Positions 12,301 through 20,600 of a DNA stretch of 36,056 bases are shown in pieces. The notes beneath the pieces were generated by a model, which worked only from the letters and a program-made list of their open reading frames with translations, was not told the DNA's origin and ran no database searches. How positions within the stretch are numbered: position 1 is the stretch's first letter; each line of letters begins with the position of its first letter. Source of the DNA: Saccoglossus kowalevskii (Eukaryota; Hemichordata; Enteropneusta; Harrimaniidae); the NCBI RefSeq assembly GCF_000003605.2, contig NW_003145789.1:86802-122857 (forward strand), in the 5' to 3' direction. Position numbers and translations under genes: made by a program.

Positions 12301-12795
12301 CGATTTAACATTGCCGACAGTGGCAATATATTTACTTATATGTTTTATTTCCTCGTTTTTATTTTTTAGATCAAGTTACTATTTGTTTGTTTGTTTGTTA
12401 TATCACTTTTAGAATTGTGTCCTGGATAATGGGTTTGAGTCTCCCAGCAGTGCCAAGTGCAAGTCTTGTTGCCGTGGTTACTGTATGCAGCTCAGTTGGA
12501 ATCCCTTCGTATAATATCGGTCTGTTGATTTCCATGGAATGGCTATTGTGAGTATTATGTTTCGCATAAGTTGCATAACGTGTTATATCGATGTAACCAT
12601 TACATATGCAAATTATTGTTAATAATATATTCCTTTTTTTTCAGAGATACTCTACGAACTGGTGTTAACTGTTCCAGTCATTGTTGTTGTGCCGGCATAG
12701 TTGATAGCATAATGAAAAAAGGTGGTGTAGATAGTCGAAATATCGATGACCAGGACCGGGTTTCTAACGAAAAAGTGACAATGGATGTCATCTGA
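7109..12795 (+). CDS. SLC1A-like: Divergent SLC1 (EAAT/ASCT-type) amino acid transporter
   Basis: This is a polytopic membrane carrier of the family that moves glutamate, aspartate or neutral amino acids with sodium. Exons are 7109-7221, 8503-8614, 9031-9235, 9462-9504, 9616-9724, 10250-10376, 10882-11115, 11365-11559, 12413-12547 and 12645-12795. All junctions are GT-AG and phase-consistent. With the 2771 start the protein is 487 residues (EAATs are about 520-570). TM1 is about 30-50. The TM2 block has ALPGELFMRGLKCMVIP, then SLEPKSNGKM, RNMIPDNIIKAC, an extracellular loop with sequons N184 and N187, LTRKNP and VCEVNN. Key sites depart from the family. HP1 GTSSSSATLP is ITKTNAAILP (324-333). 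NMDGTAL is KTDGSAL (361-367, nucleotides from 11462). HP2 GAAGIP is SLPAVP. The TM8 aspartate corresponding to GltPh D405 is H450. D439, R442 and N446 are kept. The frame is intact, so the gene looks functional. Substrate is unknown. Confidence 0.9.
9335..9377 (+). repeat. (GAT)n microsatellite
   Basis: About 14 GAT units lie in the SLC1 intron that follows the exon ending at 9235. The run happens to stay open in one frame and reads as a methionine string, but it lies outside every inferred exon. Confidence 0.9.
10532..10700. mobile_element. Hairpin MITE-like element with 34-bp inverted ends
   Basis: The left arm (10532-10565) and the right arm (10667-10700) are imperfect reverse complements. 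The inner part (GTCGAGAACGAGAT against GTTGAGAACGAGAT) is nearly perfect, and outer matches extend to CAAxTGGA. The spacer has no coding capacity beyond chance. The whole lies in the SLC1 intron 10377-10881. No clear target-site duplication was seen, so the class is undetermined. Confidence 0.6.
12253..12291 (+). repeat. Short dispersed repeat with NRF1-like palindrome
   Basis: The segment starts GTTAAAGC and contains the near-perfect palindrome CACCTGCGC-AC-GCGCAGGTG (12272-12291). The centre fits the NRF1 consensus (YGCGCAYGCGCR), and the flanks are CACCTG E-boxes. A 36-bp relative in reverse orientation lies at 15711-15746. It sits in the SLC1 intron before the exon at 12413. Regulatory function is unproven. 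Confidence 0.5.
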
Positions 12796-12915
12796 TTAAA
12801 TTAAGGACGTTAGAGAAAAGAAAATTACACAGGAATGATTATAATAACAATATATATGTGCATAATGCAATATTAATAATGTATAACATCCCCGACATGT
12901 GATTGAACGTAGTGC

Positions 12916-13043
12916 GATTTAAAGCGCGGTGGTCGTCACGCAGCGCGTGTTCGAATTTCATGTAAATAAACAATGTATTTTACAGCGTTGTATACGTCAA
13001 TATGGACCCCATATCGAACAGGACACGGCGCGACTACCTTTAG
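12916..13043 (+). mobile_element. GATTTAAAG-ended MITE, copy 1
   Basis: About 128 bp beginning GATTTAAAGC and ending near CTACCTTTAG. It is clearly related, in opposite orientation, to 33970-34110. Shared blocks include GCGTGTTCGAATTTC, GTAAATAAACAATG and CCCATATCGAACAGGAC. Its ends are imperfect inverted repeats, most visible in copy 2. It lies 120 bp after the SLC1 stop codon and encodes nothing. Confidence 0.75.
12965..12970 (+). terminator. AATAAA polyadenylation signal, likely for SLC1
   Basis: This is the first canonical AATAAA after the SLC1 stop at 12795, 170 bp downstream, followed by a GT-containing stretch. It lies inside the MITE copy at 12916-13043. A weaker ATTAAA overlaps the stop codon at 12795-12800 and could serve instead. 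Confidence 0.4.
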
Positions 13044-13705
13044 AGCAACAGATAATATCCGAATCATTATATCTATATTATACAAGTTTGGACCTAACTG
13101 ATATTCGTCTTCAGTATCAAAATGTATCTTTGGGTTGTTATTGTTTTGGGTTACATTAATGTTTTTTTATGTATGTTAAAAATTTTGACTTTTGTTTCAA
13201 ATGTTATTCAAACGTTATTTGTGGAATTTGAATTGAGTACGGCTGCATTATTTCAACTTAAAACTGGTGTATACGACAAAACCAAAATTGTTTCTATGCT
13301 AAGTTGTGTCTGCTTTTTATACATATACTACAGAATTACGTTCTTTTCATGTCAGTCTGAGCATTTGGTTATGAGTCTGCATATTTTATTTAGTTAAGTC
13401 CATTTAACTTGACATGTAGGTACTCCAGTGGACCCTTTGTTATTTTTTGGTGAAAAACATTATTCTTGACTCCCAAAGGCGTCGATAATGAATATGTACA
13501 CACTTACACAATTTCCCGAATGGATAATTTGACATTTTGGGTGAAAGATATGGCATTACATGTGTGTGTAGCACCCGGCGGCTCAGCATCATGTCATTCG
13601 ATCGGCGAGACAGATGTACACACGATTTGTATCCTCATACTATTACTAGTCAGAGCACGAGCTGTTATTAGAATATAGTGAGTAGTTACTCTACTGACTG
13701 GCCAT
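13044..13705. other. Intergenic, nothing recognised
   Basis: There are short open frames on the plus strand (for example 13122-13397), but none has family features, splice context or a believable composition. This is spacer between the MITE and the BEL/Pao remnant. Confidence 0.4.
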
Positions 13706-14513
13706 TCAATTGGATCTCGCTAGTTGTTGTTGAAATGCAACAGGTAATCTGGACAGCAACATAGGAATCAACAATCCCTCATATTCGGTTTCGTTTTTGC
13801 CGAGTGCGGCGAGTGCTCGAACTGAGACGTCTATGTTGTCGTGGAACTCTCGTAGAGCTGAAGCATTGTATTTGGGTAGCGGTTGAGTATATAACGCTTT
13901 CATGTGCGCGCTTATAACTGACTGAGTACGACCATACCGCTTCTCCAACAGTTCGTACGCCTTTTTGTAATTGGCGTCCGACATTTGAAATCCTTCGATA
14001 AGTTTTCTCGCACCATCTCTGACTAGCGATCAAAGATATGTGAACTTCTGAGTCTCAGTAATTGTGGTGTTTGAATTGATAGTATTCTTGAAACTGTCAT
14101 TGAACTCGCTCCAAGTAAGCGGGTCGCCATGAAACGGTGTTATTTCTAGGCGCGGTAGTTGAACATTGTGTTGAGATAGGCCCCGTTGAGTTGTCCGGGA
14201 TGGCGGATTTGGAGTTTGAACTTGATGTTATTCGAGCAACACGATTGAGAGCGTTTATCTTGTACTGGTCTGTTTCGGAAAATTCCTGGTCTGTTACATC
14301 GACAGTGTCCGTGATATTGGCATCAACGGTGACTAGTGCTTCCAGTCGTGTATCGACGGCCACTTTCCTGGTAGCGATGTCTTGATAAGCGATGTCCTTG
14401 TTTGGCGCTGCATCGTAATTAGTTAACGACTCTTCGAGGGGTTGTAAAACTGCTTCTAATTTGGCCCTTGCCCTGTCTTTTGTCTTGATTAATGCTTGTA
14501 ATTTGGGTGGCAT
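13706..14513 (-). pseudogene. gag remnant of the BEL/Pao fossil
   Basis: The amino-terminal part, near 14513-14100, is the lysine- and glutamate-rich start typical of BEL gag (PPKLQALIKTKDRARAKLE). The part near 13984-13706 carries the DUF1759-type core, with the ANYKKAYELLEKRYG and AHMKAL motifs followed by a leucine-rich LLIPMLLSRLP stretch. The family places this protein in the particle-forming role. This copy is incomplete and broken. Confidence 0.7.
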
Positions 14514-14713
14514 GTTGAAAACTTAAAGTATTACTCACAATAGTTGAAGATCTCTTGAGTTGTACAGGTTGAAAGTTCGTTGTCCTAATTGAAGAACACG
14601 TGTTGATTCAATTTCGCGGTCTTTTCGGAGCGGTCTCTTGCAATGTTGAGTGGTGATTCTTGGTCATGTAATAGCGAAATATTGAGTGAATCTTGATGTC
14701 CTGTAGAAATATA

Positions 14714-14730
14714 TCCTGGTCTCGGCACCA
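14714..14730 (-). other. tRNA primer-binding site of the BEL/Pao fossil
   Basis: On the minus strand the sequence reads TGGTGCCGAGACCAGGA, three bases after the LTR's terminal CA. TGG starts and about 17-18 bases of complementarity to a tRNA 3' end are typical of LTR-element primer sites. The primer tRNA is not identified here. Confidence 0.65.
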
Positions 14731-14733
14731 GTT

Positions 14734-15358
14734 TGTGGCTGTGGGAATTCGGTTCGAATAAATCGCCACGTTTAATAAATCTCCACAGAACATACAGCAG
14801 ACTCAAATGATCGAGTTCAAAAGAAAGTCGTAATGACTTCTTTATTCATGGGTAGAACGCTGAACATTTCAACCAGTAATTACATCAGTAGTACAAACTT
14901 CTGCATTAAAACTGTGAGTGCCCTTAATGAGGGGCAAATAGGTGAATAACTTGAAAAACTATGAACTAAATTAAAATGTGGACTCCATTGATGACCGCCA
15001 TATCCATCGAGAGTAGGAATCATGGGTAACACTGCATAATAATTAGCATGTTTGAGGTCGATTCCATTGCTCATAGGGGGTAACTCTTAATGTACGAACA
15101 CATGTAAACGATCTAACAGTGAAATAATAGGGTAATTTCCTCAGTTAATAGGGAAATATGAATAAACTAGAATAATCTAAACTGTTTATAAAGATAACAC
15201 TAGATGAATAAATCTATCTAAAAGTAGAAATGTATTGATACATATTCTTATGCATTTAATTAATTAACAAACAAACACACATGTTGACCTGTGCCCCGAC
15301 AAGAGTGTCTCGCACTCATTCATATCACTCTGCCTGGACCAGTGTCCAAGTTGTTACA
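14734..15358 (-). repeat. Likely 5' LTR of the BEL/Pao fossil
   Basis: Read on the minus strand, the LTR would begin TGTAACAACTTGG (15358 downward) and end CCCACAGCCACA at 14734, giving TG...CA ends immediately before the primer-binding site. An AATAAA on that strand near 14840 fits the usual position of the polyadenylation signal. The inner end is well supported by the primer site. The outer end is inferred from the TG start only. Confidence 0.55.
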
Positions 15359-15710
15359 ATTCACTACCTTCTTAGAAGCATCAAATTTTACTGTGAAAAT
15401 GAAAATTTTCCTTGGCGAGCGTTTGAAACGGATTGAAGCTATGAGCTGTCACTGAATAACAATACATGTAGTCAGATTCACCACAGACTGCCTGAAACCA
15501 CTTCTGCTAAATGTGATTGGTCTAATATCACGAATTAAACTTTTGTTGGGCTTTCCTTTTATTGGGAAATTATACTTCAAAATAGCGGGGGTGGTGTCTT
15601 CACCTCCGCATGCGTCAGATGGCCATAGCGTGTCATTGTTTACAAACAAGCGTCTGCCCGTGAGCCTTTGCGTTTTTAGCGTGTTGTTATCGTCCCTTGG
15701 GACTCAATTC

Positions 15711-15746
15711 CCGCGCGTGCGCAGCTGGCGACCTTTCTGCTTTAAC
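15711..15746 (-). repeat. Second copy of the GTTAAAGC short repeat
   Basis: Read on the minus strand, this starts GTTAAAGC and contains CTGCGCACGCGC. It matches 12253-12288 at about 30 of 36 positions and carries the same NRF1-like core. It lies beyond the outer end of the inferred LTR. The start also resembles the GATTTAAAGC MITE ends at 12916 and 34110, so all may be one loose family. Confidence 0.5.
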
Positions 15747-15924
15747 ATATATGCAAATTAATCATTCACTCACTCACCCACTCAAAGATTTAATAATGAA
15801 TCAGGGCAACAAGATACACAGTAATCTTGTCTAACTTCCTTTAATTCCACTCCACATAGAAAGTACATTTTACTCTAACAAGAATATTGATTTGAAAATT
15901 TAAGTAGCTATAAGTATTGCATCA

Positions 15925-16117
15925 CAAAAATCGTGGTACAATTGATAAGACTTTGGATTTGGCATCAGAAGGATGTTGGTTCAAATCTTGGCGTGTGCCC
16001 AGAGTAAACATATACCTGGTAAGGTAGTGATTGCTAATGTATATGTTTAGCTCTGATGCCTGCTCCCAAGACAGTTGAATCGATTCATATAGCTAGGAGA
16101 TAATGAAATAAAGAACT
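15925..16117 (+). mobile_element. tRNA-derived SINE
   Basis: The head resembles a tRNA. An A box (TGGTACAATTGATAAG, 15934-15949) and a B box (GGTTCAAATCT, 15978-15988) are spaced about 44 bp apart, as for polymerase III promoters. A non-tRNA body follows, containing TTGAATCGATTCA, and the end is A-rich near AATGAAATAAAG. The tRNA-like part does not fold as a clean tRNA by eye, so a SINE is preferred over a tRNA gene. Confidence 0.65.
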
Positions 16118-17500
16118 TATGAGCAACTCACTGAATATACAGCATTATCTAAATGCCTAAATAGCATTATTATTAAAATAAAACCATGAGGGCACTGTTC
16201 TCTATCAGTGCTTCCTGGCTCTCACATGATTGAGAAACAAAAATAGATATTTTGCAGTTTTTGGAAGATATTTGTAAATATTTTTTGCAATCAAATTACA
16301 TTGCAGCTACTTACTACATTTTGGCAAAATTAAATATGGCAATTACCTACTGTTGCTATGGAAACTGACATGTTACAAAATTTGAAGTGCTATATACATA
16401 AAATCAATATTACAAAAATGTTATCAAGTTCTTCAAAATATACACATCAGTTTAGCCAATATTTTTTGGCTACAGCGAGTGAACTCATTTTGTGGAGACT
16501 GCCCTCTATGGTAAAGTGTATGAACAGCAAGAGGGCGCACTTTAAACATCAGACATGAAAATAAAAGAATTGTGGTTAAAATAAGCAAAAATTCCCATCT
16601 AACAGCAAAAGGCATCTGTTTGTGATGGTTTAATCTGTAATTTAAAAACATACAGATACCTACAAAATATTCATAAATTGAATTCTGATTTATATAATGT
16701 ACTATCTTTGAAAATTACTCTTTTGGTACTTGTATTAAAATTAATTAGAAATAAATGCTATTACAGAAATGTGAATCACAATGTTCCTGGACGCTGTGAT
16801 TCAGTATTTCAAACTACGATAATGCCATTAAGGAAAGATGGTAGGCAACAAATTAATTAATTTCCTGCACAAAACTCTAATGATAGTTTACAAATTACAG
16901 GGGTAAAAAATAAGAGATATCTTGTTTCCTTGGAAACAGGGATTTTAGTTTTTCTCCAAACTTAAGGTCTAAAACAGTGACCATTTTGGAGAGCTTTGTG
17001 TCTTTGTTAATTTTAATGACAGGTATTGAAATGAATTGATGTTAAAAGTTTACATGACCATTGTTATGAAAAATTCTGACATTGCAAGGTCTACTATCTC
17101 TCCTGTGCTATTTTGTATCAATACATGTAATATTGTGTGCCTCCCAACCTATATGTCTTGCGGCTGCACTAAAAAGGGTCAATATTTGACAATAAGTTCA
17201 AAATTATTAACTATTTGCACTTGGGTGAAGTTACCTTGAACCTAAAAAACACATTTCCCATCATTAAAACTGCTATTATGAATGATGGGTGCATAACAGT
17301 TAGTATAAGGTATTTATTATAACAATACCTCATTTGGTACAGCGGGGTAAAATAACACATAAAACTTCATTGTTGGCACTATTGTTCATTTTTAGGAAAG
17401 ATTATGAAATGTTTGTCATTGCAGATCAGTGTTTTTTTCTTTCAAATTACATAAATAACATGGTAATAAAACTAAAAATATCAGTAATGACAAGATACTC
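16118..17500. other. Intergenic spacer downstream of CIMIP2
   Basis: AT-rich DNA with no supportable gene. It includes the X-box consensus match at 16352-16365 and a similar palindromic GTTTCCTTGGAAAC at about 16924-16937. Short frames on both strands have no family features. Confidence 0.4.
16352..16365. promoter_or_regulatory. X-box (RFX-site) consensus match
   Basis: GTTGCTATGGAAAC fits the RFX X-box pattern RYYNYYATRRNRAC at all positions. It lies 1.3 kb past the stop of the ciliary CIMIP2 gene. About one such match is expected by chance in a window this size counting both strands, so function is uncertain. Confidence 0.25.
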
Positions 17501-17506
17501 TTTATT
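17501..17506 (-). terminator. AATAAA polyadenylation signal of CIMIP2
   Basis: TTTATT on the plus strand gives AATAAA on the minus strand, about 150 bases after the stop codon at 17657-17659. This would give a short 3' UTR. Another AATAAA on the same strand near 17313 is an alternative. Confidence 0.45.
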
Positions 17507-17656
17507 CTTGAACTTGTCTGAGGGCGCTGTTCATGCCATACAGTGAAAATACAGAAAAGTGTATATTTAACAGTGGTATTCTTTCCATCATTCATTTCTG
17601 GATTCATACCCAAACCCTCTATTTTAACATAAACCCCATTTAATAATACATTTTCT

Positions 17657-20600
17657 TTAAACTTTAGCTGATCTCTGTGTACGAATATATTCACCAAAAG
17701 TTGGACGGCTATGGTAGCAAACAGGCAGAGATCGAGATGTATCTCCATAGGTGTTTCCAAATCTGTATCGCATTTCTGTAAAAAAAAAAAACATAATAAC
17801 TATTGAAGTTTGTGAAGTTATTTATGTAAGTAATTCACTCTTTTTCATTTAGCTTTGGTCGGTCCATGTTTTAAAAGTTCAATGTTGAGATAAAAATGAT
17901 CTGTTAAGATTGCCATGTGCAGCTTAATCTTAAATCTACCGTACATGCCAATCCACAACATTTCATTGACAGTTTATTCACAAAAAATCTACAAATTTCT
18001 AAGACATTGATAAAACCGTAATTGTTCATACAAATATTAGAAATGTTGATACTTACGGGGTAAATATCCTGTATATTTTGGAACCATTCCATTTTGTTTG
18101 TAAAGTCTACGGCTATTGGCGTCAGGATGCTGACGTGGGAGTTCTACACCCGTCACACCCACTGCCTCGGCTTCATTCCTGTATGAAGTAGAATTGTTTT
18201 GACGTTTTAGTATTGAAGTATTTACTTTGCTCAATCACTGCGACAATATTATGAATACAACTTTATGATTCTAGACATCAAATTAGTTTGAAAGAATGAA
18301 TGAATAAAAGGAAGTGGTACAATGCAATACTACTAAATAGACATAATAAATTCTGATGGCAAAATGATTTAATAACTGATAACACAATATATAGAGGATA
18401 TCAAATGAGTAATATTTAATTAGAGTATTTATTAAACCCATGTGGTAATTTTCATATTTTTAAGCTTTTGATAATTAGTACATATGAATTAAATATAATA
18501 TTACACACATATAAGCAACTCTCTGCTGTTTCACTTGGGTTTTAAACACAAAAACTGACAATAAAACTGAGTGTGAACATCATAAGCATCTAATAACATT
18601 CTATTCATTTGCATCCAGCAATGCCAATCTATAAATAAGCATTGCAGCCATTTTATCGGCTGCGATTAAACAAATAATTATTTCTTGGAACCATCAATGT
18701 ATTTACTGTTATAGAGCCACAGTGACAACAATTTAACTATTGGCTAGTTTTATTAGCATCCTTCATTTTGTCTTAGCAGTAGTGGCGGTTCAGTACAGAA
18801 AATGAATTCCAAGGCGAAATTCATAAATTCGATTCAAAATTCTAATATGGAAAAATATTATATGGTTTTATGTTATGCCACTGCCATAATTATTTAAGTT
18901 TGCACTCTGCGATCACTCATTAGGCTTCATTTGGATCTTTCTTCTTTTTTTTATTTAAAGATATTTTTTATTGAGTCAAGTCTCTTAAAACTACATTTCG
19001 GTTTTACTTAAGAATCGCATGAAATACTTTTACATAGTCACAAATTGATCCCATTTAAGCATTAATGGCTTATGTGGATCTCCCAACAGAATTGTTTCAT
19101 CAAATATTTCTAAACCCTGTTTGTTTTCCTCATCGCTCAACAAATTTCTCACAATACAAATGAACAAAAGAACAGCATATCATCAGGTGCATAATAGTTT
19201 CTGCTTCCCCTTTAAAGAATGTACACATTTTAGATGAGCAAATCGAGGGAAAATTTTATTTAGTTTTACTTCATTTGGATCATAGGAATATTATGTGACA
19301 TATTTCATGGTATGATAGTAACAAATATTTCACTTCTTCTTTGTTCTGATTTACAATGGCTCACAGGAATTCAAAACAGAGTTGAATCTTTGTGAATATA
19401 TGCATATCAGAACGATAATCAAAATTCTTGACAAATGTTTATTTTTCATTTTCCACAAATATAGAATATTAAATATTTCACATGAAAGTCTCAAGAATCC
19501 AATAAATTCACAGGAATGACCTTAGAGTGCAACTTTCATACTGTGTTTTAACTTTCTGATGATAACATACCTTGGGGGTATCACTGGTTTTCCAATCTTT
19601 GCCATGTGTCTTTGTGTTTCATGGTCAAACACTTCTAATGAGTCTTTGCATACAGTGTGGTAGCGCCCTCCCAGTCCTAACTCTGTCACTCCTTTCCTTG
19701 GTATGAACCCACGATAACCAGGCATTGGTGCTTCTGTTGGTGTTTTTCTACTTTCTGAAAACACAAAATAAAAGTGAAATGTTTCTCCTTCGGACTGAGA
19801 GAATACTATAAATATATTTGCAATAATAATAATAGTGATCAAGACACCTAATGTATCATTTAACATTGAGCCAACACTAAAAAAAATTGGCCAAATTCAT
19901 CGTTTTTGTGTGGAAAAATCCCTTGCGAAACGAATACCTAATTACACAAGTTCACATTCCCGGGGTACAAGTATTTGAAACCGAAATCCTCATCTAACTG
20001 TAAGGTCATCACTGATTGGCTCCTGAGTTGGATAAGAAGTTTAGTTTCAAATACCGTTTGTATTGGTAAATTGATCACATTTATTTTATTATCATGTGTA
20101 CGCCAGCTGTCTGTGTGTTCTAAATAACAAAATGCTACAACGAGTAAACTTAGTTGACTCTGAACAACACTGCTACAACACTCCACCCATCTACATTAAT
20201 TTTATAGCATTAAAATATCTTTTTTTCTGATGCATTTACAATTTACTTTAATAATATTTTTTCTAAAACAAATATTAATGTATTTAAAAATGATTATTAA
20301 TGATTTCTATAACAGACTTTCAATATTTTGTATATATTTATTCTAAACATTTATGAATATCTTGAACTAAATTTATACAAATACCCAGTATATTCCCACT
20401 TTACCAGTGTTACATGTAAACACTCGCCTAGAAAAATGTAAAATACTGTGTGTAAAATTGCTACCAAACACTACATACCTAGTAAAATTGGTGCTGTAGG
20501 ATTCCTATCTCTGAAGTCATTCAGTCGTTTGATCACTCTATCATCATCTTTCGTGACAGCGTTCAGATTGGGATAGCCATTAACAGTTTGTTTAAGTTCA

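Larger units (their letters stand above)
13706..15358 (-). mobile_element. BEL/Pao LTR retrotransposon fossil, 5' part
   Basis: A minus-strand LTR element of the BEL/Pao superfamily. From its 5' side it shows an LTR of about 625 bp (14734-15358), a primer-binding site directly after it (14714-14730), a leader, and part of gag (13706-14513). Only this 5' portion is visible; a second LTR was not seen in the window. The copy is broken at several points and is treated as a fossil. Readable gag stretches and a clear LTR/primer-site junction suggest a moderate rather than very old age. It lies between the converging 3' ends of the two host genes. Confidence 0.75.

Noticed and set aside
13122-13397. 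91-codon plus-strand frame
   Set aside because: Low-complexity hydrophobic composition from AT-rich DNA, no family features and no promoter.
15925-16000. tRNA gene
   Set aside because: A and B boxes are present, but acceptor and anticodon stems do not pair convincingly and a long non-tRNA body follows. A SINE fits better.
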